NCBI GenBank assembly: GCA_037176845.1
Contig: JAYKXP010000244.1
Span: 1 to 48,000 of the forward strand
DNA from: Paramarasmius palmivorus
Lineage: Eukaryota; Basidiomycota; Agaricomycetes; Agaricales; Marasmiaceae
Direction of reading: 5' to 3'
Length of the DNA: 48,000 nucleotides
The translations under genes and the position numbers were made by a program. The notes under the pieces are model-generated. The model saw nothing but the letters and a program-made list of their open reading frames with translations. It did not search any database and was not told where the DNA came from. This document shows positions 1 through 10,631 of the stretch, piece after piece. Each line of letters starts with the position of its first letter. Position 1 is the stretch's first letter.

Positions 1-164
1 TCGACGTTGTGCTCCAGCGTCTCGGGATAACGCTTCAAGTAACGGCGAGTGATATCGGCGATTACCTCGCTGTCGCAGCCTTCGTCGGCAGCCTTGCGAT
101 ACTCATCAAGATGAGTAGTCAAGAACTCAAGACGACTTCCTTTGAAAGCAGCACGACAAGCCAT
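1..164 (-). CDS. Large KDZ-associated accessory protein, N-terminal part only (runs off window)
   Basis: The reading frame starts at an ATG (complement of 162-164) and is open to the window edge, giving about 54 residues. The start reads MACRAAFKGSRLEFL and continues with a pattern F-K-G-x-R-L-x-F-L, then D-E-Y-R-K-A, then Y-L-K-R-Y-P. The same pattern (F-E-G-x-Q-L-x-M-L, P-E-Y-E-K, F-L-E-K-F-P) occurs in the large protein at 16593-20340 of the inner transposon, so I take this to be the N-terminus of the outer element's copy. I remember this kind of domain from many hypothetical proteins next to transposons in Agaricomycetes. Biochemical function is unknown. No stop or frameshift is seen in the visible part. 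Confidence 0.55.
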   Translation of the reverse strand, partial: MACRAAFKGSRLEFLTTHLDEYRKAADEGCDSEVIADITRRYLKRYPETLEHNV

Positions 165-774
165 TGTGCGAGAGGATAGAACGACAGAAGATTGAAGAGA
201 GATGAGAGATGAGAGATGCGAGATGGGCAGAACGAGAATGGGAGTACTCGATGGATTTTCCAGTCTGGAGTGGCAAGTCTTTTTATACCTTTACGACTAG
301 CCGCTAAAACGTTTCCATTTTCATACAAATGATTTTATTTTATTTTATTATTTCAGACGATTTCATGATCCTTTTGCAGAGGCAACCCCAAGGCAGTTGA
401 CATCGTATCCGGCAGCCAGTGCAATTTCCCCATGTTGTCTTTTCACGCGGTGAGGGCTTCACATTTTTCCAATGAGACCCTGACCACTTTCACAGATAGA
501 TAGATCTCATTTGTCAACTGGAATCCCACTGTTCCAGTCAAGGGAAAGGTAATTACCGATGAACCCGTTAGGTTAACGCCTGTTACCATGTCATCCTGCC
601 AAGTGGTGAGGTTTTTATCCTCTGACGATGAGATCCTGACCACGCAGTTTTTGGAGATCTGGGTATCTTCCATCGGTTCCTTTCACATACCCTTTTTGTT
701 TTCGTCCGAAATCCTGTTTGGACCTCTTTTTCCTATCTTTCTCACGCAGAGCGTCTTTCTTTGCCACTCCCATC
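165..774. other. Intergenic, no gene seen
   Basis: This lies between two divergently oriented genes and probably holds both promoters. I see a short purine-rich run of GAGATGAGA-type repeats near 200-225 just upstream of the minus-strand gene, and an AT-rich stretch near 330-350. The short open frames here have no coding character. Confidence 0.4.
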
Positions 775-1778
775 ATGTCCCATCTCTCTGAAACCCAACT
801 CAACAACAAGCCCTCCAAAGTCGATCGACGTCAAGGAACATATGTTGTCCCTCGTAAGTGGTCTACTCCTTGTACAGAAAATTACTGAACATCAACCAGC
901 TAATCGTTATTCAACTACGCCTCCCGTTGATCCTCCCGGTACAACACCACAGACATACACACTCACCCAGCACAACCCGGACAAAGGTAAATTCCTCTAC
1001 GCCCTGTTCAGCCAGGACACTAACCACAAAATGTCTCACTTCCAGGGATTACCATTGCCAGGACGACGGTGGAGGTCACAGACGGTAAGCACTACTCTCT
1101 CGATGTTACCCAAGGTCGTCGTTGACTGATTAAAAATGATAACAGGTTGGGTACTCACCACTACCACCACTCTTTATCGACGTCACCCCGATATACCAAC
1201 CCAGAGATTCTCTGGTACCGGACCATCTGCTGCAGTTCCTGAGGGACTGACGGATATGTTAACGGAGCCCATGATAGAGTCCGGTACCGCCGCCGCCCCT
1301 CCTCCAACTATATTTGCACCGGCAGCTTTCGCGTCGCTACCAACGCCGTCGACTCCTTCTGTCACTTTTTTCCACTAGGGTACCCCATCCCGACGAAATT
1401 GTTCTTCGTCCAGGCATGGAAATGCACAACAGATTCTATATCATCTTTCGTGGTCGCGAAGTCGGCCTGTTCTATGATCTGATAAAGAGTTACAGCAACA
1501 CTGAGGTGGCGCCCCGCATTTCCCGTGTCTCGCATGCAGCGTGCAAGGTCTACAGCACCTTCCAAGCCGCTGTAGCTGCCTACACAGAGGCCTATGCGAA
1601 TCACATGCCGGGATATGAGCTCCGTGTCATCCCAGATCCAGTCTATCATGGCGTTCCGGCCCCCGCTAACGCCACCAATGGTCCCAATGTCGCTCTTGGT
1701 CTCGAGATGGACATTCATAGTGACTCTGAGTCAGAGAGTGATGCAGTCGAAGTTCAGCAACAGGTACAAATGTCTTAG
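775..1778 (+). CDS. RNase H1 N-terminal (hybrid-binding) domain protein, outer KDZ element
   Basis: The start is the ATG at 775 (MSHLSETQLNNK). Three small introns with good GT-AG ends fit at about 854-899, 987-1045 and 1085-1145, and all keep phase 1. A Pro/Thr/Ser-rich linker follows, then a C-terminal domain with NRFYIIFRGREVGLFYD and, about 25 residues on, KVYSTFQAAVAAYTEAY. That layout (aromatic-V/I-x-F-x-G-R-x-x-G-hydrophobic, then an aligned K-x-Y-x-x-F-x-x-x-x-x-A motif) matches the caulimovirus-viroplasmin/RNase H1 N-terminal fold, which binds RNA:DNA hybrids or dsRNA. No RNase H catalytic domain follows, so an enzymatic role is not expected. The junction between the linker and the domain frame (about 1284-1379) needs one more intron that I could not place cleanly; a decayed junction is possible. 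Confidence 0.55.
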
Positions 1779-2458
1779 TTAGGAGTATGTATACTGGTAG
1801 TAGCACAAAAGTACCGCCAAATATTCATATGTTCTCTCAAATTTGTCTGGCGATCCGATACCAAAAAAAAAGACCTCGGAAGCTGTTGAATCATCGTCAC
1901 CGAACATACGGACGCTTGGATGGCGCAATCAAACCCTCACCACCTGCCACAGAAACCGATGGCGCTATCAAATCCTCACCACCCTGGTCAGATCCTCACC
2001 AGATTATCAAATTCTTGCCACCCTGTCTCATCAGAACCTCACCGCTTGTTCCACAAATTAGGTTCGCTCTCCAATTGCTCTCGCATAACACAGTTATATG
2101 GTAATATTCGATTCAGTCTAGACTACAATGACATCTCAAAGGGGAAACTACCATTGGCGTGCTCATCTACACAACCTCTTTCAGGTCCCTAAAATTTGGA
2201 TTAACGACTCTCCTGGTCCATATTGGTCTACCAATCATACCTCTGACGCTTTCGTCGCTCCCGTTCCCTCGCATTTATCGCAGAACGATTGGCTTCTCGG
2301 TGCTTCCGAGAGTACTCTCTCTGTTTCCGATGCTTGGCTTCCAATATATCGTTCCTGATTTCTTCGGAGGAACTCCGTAGAATCTCTGCCTGCCTAAAAT
2401 TTTAACAGAACGCAATCCGATTCATCAGCTACCCTGTAACGTTAACAGGATGATATCC
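1779..2458. other. Intergenic with one doubtful small ORF
   Basis: An ATG-started 76-codon frame at 2128-2358 (plus; MTSQRGNYHWRAHLHNLFQ) has plausible composition but no family I recognise. A degenerate direct repeat built on 'atggcgcaatcaa / atggcgctatcaa' with neighbouring 'cctcaccac' units lies at about 1920-2045. I see nothing else. Confidence 0.3.
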
Positions 2459-3217
2459 TCACCTCGCACGTCTTTCCTTGACCCGAAGCCTTATCTCGGA
2501 ACGATGGTTCTGGTAATACCTGCGTGAATTGGAGGCTTGCTGATGTCGCTTATACTCTCTGGTGTCGCAGGGCGAGGGTCGGTCCCGACCAGTTGGCTCT
2601 GAAGATAACCCCATGCATTTTTGTCCGAGGGGGTCTGTGAAGACTGTGACCATACGCTCCTCGCTGGCGCTTAAATCATCAACCTTAGGCGATTCTGGTG
2701 CTAAATCGTCACCTGGTGGAGAATCTGGCCCTGCAGCGGTATGACCCGGTCTCTCTCGGGCTAAGGATACCCTCGTTTTCTCGCAGCCCAAGGCCTCCCG
2801 GTGTAACCGTATCTGCTGGAGTTCTGCCATCCGTTTCCGAATTTTCAATTCAGCCGCAGCCTTTTTGGTTTTCAACTGTCCCGCTGTTATAATCGTAACC
2901 TACGATTCTACCCTTACGCGGGGAGAAGAGCAACGCACCAGATTTAGACCTTGGCTTGGGCAGAAGAAAAATTTGCGCAGGAGGTCGGCCACAAGCTGTA
3001 GTGGGGTTGTTGGACGTGATTGGACTCTAGCTATGAATTTCCGCCTACCTGTTGACTTGGTTTTGGAAGGCTTTAGGGGAGAAGGTCTTCGACTGACTTT
3101 CTTGAGGTCCTTGAGACGGTGTGCGCGACCCACTTTGGGGTCGTTCTTAGTAGTGTATGGAAGACGTGAGCGGGAAGGAGGACATGGTGTTTCAACTAGT
3201 AAAGGTGCCAATGTCAT
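2459..3217 (-). CDS. Small basic KDZ-associated protein (R-x-YYQ-x-x-R helix), outer element
   Basis: Two exons on the minus strand. Exon 1 starts at the ATG complementary to 3215-3217 (MTLAPLLVETPCPPSRS), ends at 2939 and is rich in K/R. A 63-bp GT-AG intron (2876-2938) joins in phase 0 to exon 2, which begins LKTKKAAAELKIRKRMAEL. The total is about 230 residues. The C-terminus carries SRRYYQNHRSEIRLRVKERR, a basic amphipathic helix. The same signature (SRYYQRNRDKLNAKAREKR) is in the basic protein at 15687-16275, so the two are probably cognate proteins of two related KDZ elements. The charge suggests a nucleic-acid-binding role, which is inference. No catalytic motif is visible. Confidence 0.5.
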
Positions 3218-5230
3218 CAGCAACGGTCAATTGAGTGAGCTATAAAGAACGCGCCTAAGGTACTACCAAACTCGTCGTCTTCATCTGTAGTGTGTCCTCC
3301 GGAACTGCTATCCATGTGATATAAACGGTGTGCTGCAAGCCTATCTGTGAAGCGAGAGTCAGTAGTTTTACTACTTGCACGGCGTATCATGGTAACGTAG
3401 AAAGAGGGTTTGTGGATCACAGTTGATCCCACAAACAATCCTATCGCTGACTCATCATCTGATTACCACGGGCGAAATATGAGACTCTCATCACCCGGCA
3501 ATCTCGGAAATGAGACTCTCACCTCTTGCATCAGAACATCACCGCTCTCCGAGTCGACCGATGCGGCGCTTGATGAGCGTCTGAGCAAGTACCTAGCGCA
3601 ATATAAGGAATATGAGACTGTGGAGAATCATTATGACCTTTGAGATCCAATAAACCCAAGTATATTAGTTGGATAACCACTGGAAGGGCGAAAACCCCCA
3701 CTTTGGGTGGATGAACTAGTGCCTCTAAAGTCAAGCCGGTGCCGATTGAGATGAGCGGTCGTTCAGCCACTGAGTATAACCCATCATGAAGTTCTAACAT
3801 ACTTAGAATCATAAAAGTATCCAGTACGGCTAGTGCTTACCTTTTATATAACTCTCAACTCGTTCCGAGTCGAGGCATTGACAAGCGGTATGTTGGTCAA
3901 AGTGGTTGTTGATTGCAATTCTATCTGACATGCTAGCCAGAGATCCCGTGTTGGATTTGAGGTTGCATTTGAATCATTGAGGGTCACATCTAAATTTCTG
4001 ATTTAAATTTCATGAATGACCGTGACCTACTATAGGTGTGATTTGAAGTGCATCTGGGGAGTGCATAAGGCAATGCATAATATCGACTTTGGACCTAGTA
4101 TGTGCAGTCTTCAACTGGTTTCTTTTTCAGCTGGTTGATATCCCTGCCCTATCTAATATAGTATCAAGACTTGGTTCGCAGTTTAGTTTGCCTGAACGTA
4201 GTGGAAAGTTGATTGAACCACCGATGTATACCGAGACCACCTAACTTGACCCATGTTAATACGAAGGTGTTCACGTTTGACCTTGTTTCAAATTTTATTA
4301 GAGAACGCACGGCTGCAGATGCAATCAGACATGTTGGTTACCATGCAGATATGCGATCCCAAACGCGCAGAACAATGTATGATAATGGATGATATTAAAG
4401 CTTGACGCAAACAGCTATTATGTCGTGGCCATTTTACGGTCCAGCTCGTAGACCGAGTTACAGTTGTAATCGCCGCTTCTGGAGGAGATATGCGACCAGT
4501 GACGATTGGTTTTGGTGTCATCGACTCCGCATATACTGCTAATACCGCTAGGTAGGACAAAGTACTATCCTCAATCATTGATTCATGTCAGAGCGAGCGT
4601 CAATTTGAGATGATACTGAGCGGCTTGTCAGGTACCAACCGATAGCAATAGTTTCTGCATATTTCAAAGGTTCAGGTCGGACAGATTCGGAGAAAGCTAA
4701 TGAGTGGCTAGTGAATTGAGTGGATGAAGAGCCTGAGGTGAGGATTGCAGTAAGTATTGAAGTAAGTAGTCGGCGGAGAGGCGTGTCGATCTCATGACAC
4801 GCGGAAAAGGTTGCCGAACCTATTTCTCTCACGGTTCGCTTCTTCACTCCTACTTCCATGTTCCCTGGCTCCTCGTTTGGCTCCCCGGTCCACACATTCT
4901 TCGACAATGGCTCTCCGCTCCAGAACAATAAAACCTTGCAATGAACTTGAAATGTAGACGGAGGTATGTGAGTGTTTTCTACTCCCCAGATCTGTGCCTT
5001 GACTTATCGATACCTTAGTGACCAGGTTCGGGGTTGTTCCTTTCAGTAATTGGCAATCTCAAATCTCTTTGCTCTTACTACATGTGGTTGTTCTGATATG
5101 GAACAAAATACTCGGCGCCCAGGATTGGCCCACTTAAATGGAGGAAAGGTCATTGTTGGTGGTCCCGTTTCGCCCGAGGCATGAAGGGAGAAAGGGCTGT
5201 GGTTATTCAAGGTGAGTGAAGTAATATCAG
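3218..5230. other. About 2 kb without a supportable gene
   Basis: Open frames here are short: 3410-3643 on plus, 4288-4578 and 4575-4928 on minus. They lack a recognisable domain or a convincing exon chain. Long AT-rich stretches (3640-4290) have no repeats that I can define. This could be decayed accessory-gene sequence of the outer element, for example a lost TET-type gene, but nothing readable supports that. A possible 5' exon of the next gene lies around 5098-5215. Confidence 0.35.
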
Positions 5231-6298
5231 TTGCAAGAAGGCATTCTGATTAGGTCCAAAGATTCCTCAGATGACAAGGATGATCCCCGTCAACGACTAC
5301 GCAAGGCTCTCAACGGTGCGTGGTTACCTGCTGGTTCTGTCTGGTGTGATGACACAGTTCCAGACGTCCACTGGCACAATGGACGCGTGCGTTTCTATCA
5401 GGATGAATTGGAAACACACATACGAGCAGCGGAACGGGCAGCATGTGAAGCTGAGGATGCGTTTGGTGAGTACACGGGTCTGTGAGAGAGATATAGAAAT
5501 TGATACAAATGTAATCAGAGGACCTGCAAGAGCTTCTAGGGAACCGGAAAGCGTTCACTCGTCCGTCAAACGCCTCATCTCCTGTTTCGACACATTATTG
5601 TTCAGCCCTTTCACGCGGGTCATCAAGCGACGGTCAGTACGATGACAGTGAGACCGAGGAGCTCATGAGATCCGTTCCACTGAGCCCTGGTGGAAGCATC
5701 ATAGTGGAAGATCCCGGAATGCTGACTCCATCTCCGTCAATCAAGCGTTCGCTGCCTCCACGAAGTCCTGTTAAGCTGTTATCGCCGACTCCCAAAAAGC
5801 GAGCAAGGAAAGGACCAAAGGGAGGCTATCTTGTTCTGAATGGAAGAGACGGTGTTAGCTCCGTCTTCGAATCTTGGTACGTGTCGCTATATGATGACAT
5901 TGCGGTCAATACTAACGGTACTACTTAAAGGGCGGCGGCGGCCCACGTAGGTCAGAACGTCTCAGGTGCCATCATTCAAGGGTTTAACAGCTACGAGGAG
6001 GCGCAGCAAGCCTATGATGCCTGCTCGTCGTCAGGCTTGCTGGCATACCTTTCGCTTCAGGCCCACGAGGACCACTGGTTCGCTGTTCTTCGGGGTTCAA
6101 ACCCAGGTATCTGCCAGAAGTTAGTGACCTATCATGCCCACCAACCTACGTACTGATGTCGTTGTGTCTAGGGGAAGATTACTGGACTTGGTGGGACCGG
6201 AGAATCTGGAAAACGTGCAAGTCTCCGATATCTTAGTTGCAGACACAGAAGCGGAGGCTAGGCAGATGTTTAAGAAGCGTAATGCTGTTCGTCGTTGA
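5231..6298 (+). CDS. Protein with one complete and one partial RNase H1 N-terminal domain, outer KDZ element (5' exon unresolved)
   Basis: The coding frame is readable from a splice acceptor at 5229-5230. A helical region (QDELETHIRAAERAACEAED) is followed by an intron from about 5466 to 5518 and a Ser/Pro-rich linker with a nuclear-localisation-like PKKRARKGPK. Domain 1 is GGYLVLNGRDGVSSVFESW, an intron, then GAIIQGFNSYEEAQQAYDAC. Domain 2 begins HWFAVLRGSNPG; its second half (VSDILVADTEAEARQMF) is present but in a frame not joined by the obvious donor (6113) and acceptor (about 6171). So domain 2 is either mis-modelled or frameshifted. The family binds RNA:DNA hybrids or dsRNA; no nuclease domain is attached. 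The gene lies just upstream of, and in line with, the interrupted KDZ2 gene that starts at 6461. The 5' exon (possible ATGs at 5098 or 5181) is not settled. Confidence 0.55.
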
Positions 6299-6460
6299 TA
6301 GATATATCGAACGCTTGTCGATGGGTGAATATTATGCTTGATTTTGATGAGTAGAACACAGTCAAGATATGTATATAAGCTTGATACGGAGAAGTAGAAC
6401 CGTGGTGAAAAGATGCCCATTGTCACATGACACGTCAAAGTTTTGTTGATTGCATCCCTT

Positions 6461-6508
6461 ATGCGCAAACGTCAGCAGAATCATTCCTCTTATCACGACC
6501 GTGTACCC
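6461..6508 (+). pseudogene. KDZ2 transposase, fragment 1 of 5 (start codon and first codons)
   Basis: The ATG at 6461 opens MRKRQQNHSSYHDRVP. The frame stops being KDZ2 after codon CCC (6506-6508), where the 14.2 kb transposon begins. The next KDZ2 codon is CTC at 20742: both sides read V-P at the duplicated GTGTACCC, and both use the same codon phase (codon starts at 6461 and 20742 are in register once one duplication copy is dropped). This identifies the true start of KDZ2, which is otherwise missing from the open frame at 20734 onward. Basis: seen directly; the assignment as the KDZ2 start is an inference from frame continuity. Confidence 0.75.
6501..6508 (+). repeat. Target site duplication, left copy (GTGTACCC)
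   Basis: Eight bases, identical to 20734-20741, directly flank the 14.2 kb inner transposon. Removing the element plus one copy restores an uninterrupted KDZ2 reading frame, which argues strongly that this is a true insertion duplication and not chance. Confidence 0.85.
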
Positions 6509-6585
6509 ACCCGCTCTGACTGGGACTTTGCAAAGTCCCCCATCAATTTCCGACAGGTACTTTGCAAAGTCCCTCAGCCCACCGT
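6509..6585 (+). repeat. Left terminal inverted repeat of the 14.2 kb KDZ transposon
   Basis: Starts ACCCGCTCTGACTGGGACTT and contains the 18-bp palindrome GGGACTTTGCAAAGTCCC (6522-6539) and a second ACTTTGCAAAGT (6559-6570). The reverse complement of 20660-20733 aligns with it, including both palindromes, their spacing and the run of five Cs. The match is imperfect, with one- or two-base gaps. Confidence 0.8.
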
Positions 6586-6775
6586 CAGTAAGGATTTACC
6601 TGCGTATAATCCTCAATATTTCCTATATTATGCCTGTCTCGTCTACCTAAAAAGGTAATTAGCTGGCCATACACCAAAACGCCCTAAAAAAAGGATTTCC
6701 CAAAATAGATACCAATAAATTAGCAATAAATTAAACGCCCACGATATCAGTAAAAATACACTCGGCCTGGAGACA
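6586..6775. other. Subterminal non-coding stretch and KDZ1 3' flank
   Basis: AT-rich, lying between the left inverted repeat and the KDZ1 stop codon. I see no further repeat or gene. Confidence 0.4.
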
Positions 6776-9700
6776 CTACCAATCGTCCTGTCCCTCTCCG
6801 CTCTCATTGTCTGTATCCTCATCTTCTGTAGCATCCTCTATCTCCTCCACTACTTGCTTTGCGGACATCTTGCGGGGTTTAGGGTCAGGCTTGGCCCACA
6901 AACGCTGGAATTTTGCAGCCAATGATGAACGAATAAACGCCTGTCGCAATGCATACGCCGATCTGCCCTCAGATGCTGCATCGTCTGCCCATTCTATTGC
7001 TCGGGCCTGCCATTGCTTCGCGCAATGCTCCAAAGTGGCAATCGTTCTACGCATCTCCTCGATCACCAGTTGCAATTCCTCATCCCACCGACGTTTGCGT
7101 GCCCATGCCTTGCACCACTCCACGCGAATGGCATCCTGCATAGCTTGTGGCTCTCTGTCGACGTCCAGTCCTTTCCAGATCCACGACGTCACTTTACGCG
7201 TCTCGCCTGGAAGAATCAGAGGCTCCTCCTCGTTGTCCTTCCTTCCCTTACCCAATACCCTCCGACGACTTCGCATGGCCACCATATCCACCTCATTGAA
7301 ACACCGTACGTCTTCATCACGAAGCCTGGGCCAGCCAATGTTTTCCTCCCCCACTAAGATCTCCAACGCCCTCCATGCTGCCTGGAATTTGAGCTTGAAA
7401 GCTTCAATCTTCCAGTCGTTGAGGCTCAGCGCTTCGCGAGCTCGAGTTGAGTCCTTCTGGTTCCGCACGTGGAGCGACCTCTCGGTGTGTAGCCTAGACC
7501 GCACAAAGAGGTGTATACGAATGGCATCACGGGCACTGGACAACTGGGCTTGACGGAATTCGATTTCCATCTCCATCCAACGCTTCATGGACTCATGCTG
7601 CCTAAGAACCTCTGGGAGGCTAGAAGGAAGTCCAACAATTGACGTGATCACAGAGCTTCCAGTTTCCCCTGCCTCAGGAGCTCCAGAACCATTCAGATGG
7701 CCCAATACCAGTGGCGTGTACACCTGCTGAATAGAACGTAATCTGGATAACCCGCGACTGAGACGTGCACGCCGGTCAACAAGGCTGGTCTTCTGTAATG
7801 AAGTGACCAGGGTATCCTCGTTAATGTCCAATGCCAATTGACGCCTTTTAAATCCTAAGCTCAACACAGAGATATCAAAAATTGGCAACGTAGTACGCAC
7901 TGCTCTTCCTCGATATTGAGGGCTAACAACATGAATGCGCTTGGGCTAACCTCATGCAATGCAGGAATACCGAGCTTAGCTTCAGCCTCCTCTTGCATAG
8001 CGTACTTCAGCCGGACATCATGTTCGTTCGTGCCTGTTTTACATCTCCCCTATTAGCAAACGAAACAGACAGGTAGAGAAACATGTACAGACCTCGTTCC
8101 GGCACAGAGTATGGGTTAACCTCCGTTTCTCCATTCTCCCATGCCCTCACCATCTCAGACCACTTCTCTATGTTGTCCGAAACCCTGCATGAAAAGTCCA
8201 ATAGCTCGGCGGTTTGTATTTCGCATTGTATTCGAGCCTCCCGTCTTCGCTTGAATAGAAGTCGACCTGTCAATGCACTATCCATCAGATCTGTATCATG
8301 TTGGAACCAATAAAACGTACCCAAACCGATAGTCTTCATCCAATTCCAAGCCCCGAAATGATCGTCCAATGTATCCCTTCTGTGTCCTGGCCCCATTTCT
8401 CGCGTGCTTGTGGCAATGGGACCCAGATTCGCCCAATGTCGCTCAATACCTTCACCATCCGTCTGGCCAGCACCCAGAATCCAGTTCAAAGCAAAGTTCT
8501 CCTGACAGCTTCGCTCATGCCCTTGGATATGAAGTTTGGGAACAGCAAACTTCCAGCGATCCCTGTGGAGTCCAATACGTGCAGCATGCGGAAGCATGAC
8601 CATCCGTTCGAAGAATCGCTTGGAATACTGGCACGCTATATCGTAGCACAGAATTCTTAGCAGTCGAATACATGAGTGGCGCTGGGAGCATCCAACTGCG
8701 TAGTCCGAGTACATGAATCTATTTCAGCCAGTCAGCCAATGCTCGCCGGCAAAAGTGAAAACGCAAACGCACTTTTCACCTCGAGTCGTATCCACCGTAC
8801 CGTTGGGTTCCACCATTTCGTGCCTTGCACATAGGCAAAGAATTGCACCCGTAGTTGCATAACCACGATTATACTTGATATTGGCCTGCTTCACAGCCGC
8901 CAAGCCACTACAAGTGCTAGTCTGAAACCAATGTCAGGACCTCCGTTCACAATTTACGCTTTAAATCCACCACATACGTCTTTCTGCTCCGGGACGTTGG
9001 CCATCCAATCTTGATACTCGGCCTGAGAAACATAATACGCCAGCCCCGTAAATAGACCTGGATCCTTCTTCTCACTAGAAATCTTGCGGCGCTTGAGACG
9101 GAAACACGCGTCCAAGCTAATGAATTTGTGATAAAGGAACCTGGGTAAACGATTTCAATCACGTTGCACTAGCACCTTGTAAAAGCTTGCTTACTGCTTC
9201 GATAGAGGTGTTGAAGTCTCCCAGTCCTCAGGCAGATTCACACCTGGTCTGGGACATGCCAGACACGGCACGGTCAATTCACCTTCTTTGACATCGCCCA
9301 GACCACGCTCAGGCTCGTTTCCAATGCTGCCCCTCTTCAGTAATTTCAGGAAACGCCACTGTCGCATAACCCGTATGAAGGCCTCGTATCGATCCTATAG
9401 CCTTGGTAAGCCAAGATTCCAACCGAAAATGGCAACCATACCTTGATATCAGACACGCCAGAGTGGTCTGTGAGGGACTCCAAGGCGTGATAGTAATCGT
9501 AAAGTGAGACCTTTCCTTGTAGGGTCAGGGTATGGAAATGTTCCAAGACTGATACCGTAAAGGCGGTGCGCGGTTCCTCGACTGTAGCCGGATAGAGTCC
9601 GTATCGAAGGAGCTGCTGCCATAGCTCTCCAGCTACAGAAACATCCCTACACTCACACTTGCTCAGGAGCACATCTTCCTGAACACCGTGGCGATCGGCG

Positions 9701-10480
9701 ACCACGAACCCGGTGCGAACACGTTTCGGGTTGGCACATTTGACTCCAACGGGATGACCCAGCTGAACAACCAACCCCAACTTCGCTAACGAGGTTCTCT
9801 CGAAGAATTTTCCGTTCCAGTGCTGCCCACGCGTTAGCAAAGACACATTCCATTTAGCCACTATGTCACACACCTCAACCACATCGAATGGTCGATGTCG
9901 ATGAGCATCCTTGATACAGCCTGCACACCACAAAGCGTTCCCCCAACAGTTCCGACAGCGGTATAGGTCGATAGCAGTCAAGCCGCAATGACAGCACTTT
10001 AGACACTCCCGGTCTCCGCGGCCTTCTTTGGTCATGAGTTCTGCGAGGAACTTTGTTGCGATACCCAGCCACGAGTTCATAGGCCTGGCCTATATAGAAA
10101 TAAGTCAACAAAATCATACACCTAGGATTAATACGAGAACTTACCGAAGAAGCACTCCTCTGCGTCGCCTTTTTCGCCCTGTCCCCCGGACTGCTCAAAT
10201 CTGCGTCCTGACCACTCGACTCCTCAGTAAGAGATCCACTAAGCAAAGGGTTGTAGGGAGTGTCATCCCAGTCGAATCCTGAGAACTGGTGCTGTTTGAG
10301 CACTTCATCCACCACCGAGCTCTTCTTTGGGGAAGGCAGCTGGACTGGCACCTTCTTCACCCGAATACGCCGATGATCTTCCGTTAAATCTTCTCCCCGG
10401 ATGAACGAGTTGGAGTTGCTGGGCTCCTGGAACGAAAACCGGACGGACTGCAGATCGGAGGCCTTGCGTTTTTTGGACAT
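6776..10480 (-). CDS. CxC2-type KDZ transposase (KDZ1), apparently intact
   Basis: About 1,000-1,100 residues in roughly ten exons. The start is the ATG complementary to 10478-10480 (MSKKRKASDLQS). The N-terminus is charged and nuclear-signal-like. Next is the cysteine cluster CLKCCHCGLTAIDLYRCRNC with CAGCIKDAHRHRPF, then HWNGKFFERTSLAKLGL and LLRYGLYPAT, all typical of the CxC2 N-terminal region. The transposase core shows LDACFRLKRRK (first acidic residue), ILCYDIACQYSKRF (second), and GAGQTDGEGIERHWA with the conserved E. The C-terminal third is helical (SWIWKGLDVDR, AYALRQAFIRSSLAAKFQ) and ends in an acidic tail. All introns are short GT-AG and phase-consistent by hand. It probably catalyses cut-and-paste movement of the 14.2 kb element. 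It is divergent from the TET gene, with 151 bp between start codons. Confidence 0.85.
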
Positions 10481-10631
10481 GATGGACAGGAGCAATCAAC
10501 AGAATTAAGGCACATGATTTGACGCGTAACGCGAGCGTGACTCAAACCCTAAACTGGGGCAGAAACTTTATCTCCATCCACCACCATGTTCATAGTCGAA
10601 TGCAGAATCCTCAGGGTTGATCCCGACCACC
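10481..10631. promoter_or_regulatory. Putative bidirectional promoter between KDZ transposase and TET/JBP genes
   Basis: Only 151 bp separate the two divergent start codons, so both genes probably share promoter sequence and may be co-expressed. The stretch has a CpG-rich core near 10520 (ACGCGTAACGCG). An upstream ATG at 10586 opens a frame ending after the first splice donor and is not the preferred start. No TATA box is evident. The promoter role is inference from spacing. Confidence 0.4.

Noticed and set aside
4288..4928. Two adjacent minus-strand frames
   Set aside because: No family, no convincing splice link and low-complexity Ser/Thr composition.
6807..7553. Long plus-strand frame opposite KDZ1
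   Set aside because: Antisense shadow of the KDZ1 C-terminal exon; the minus strand carries the conserved motifs.
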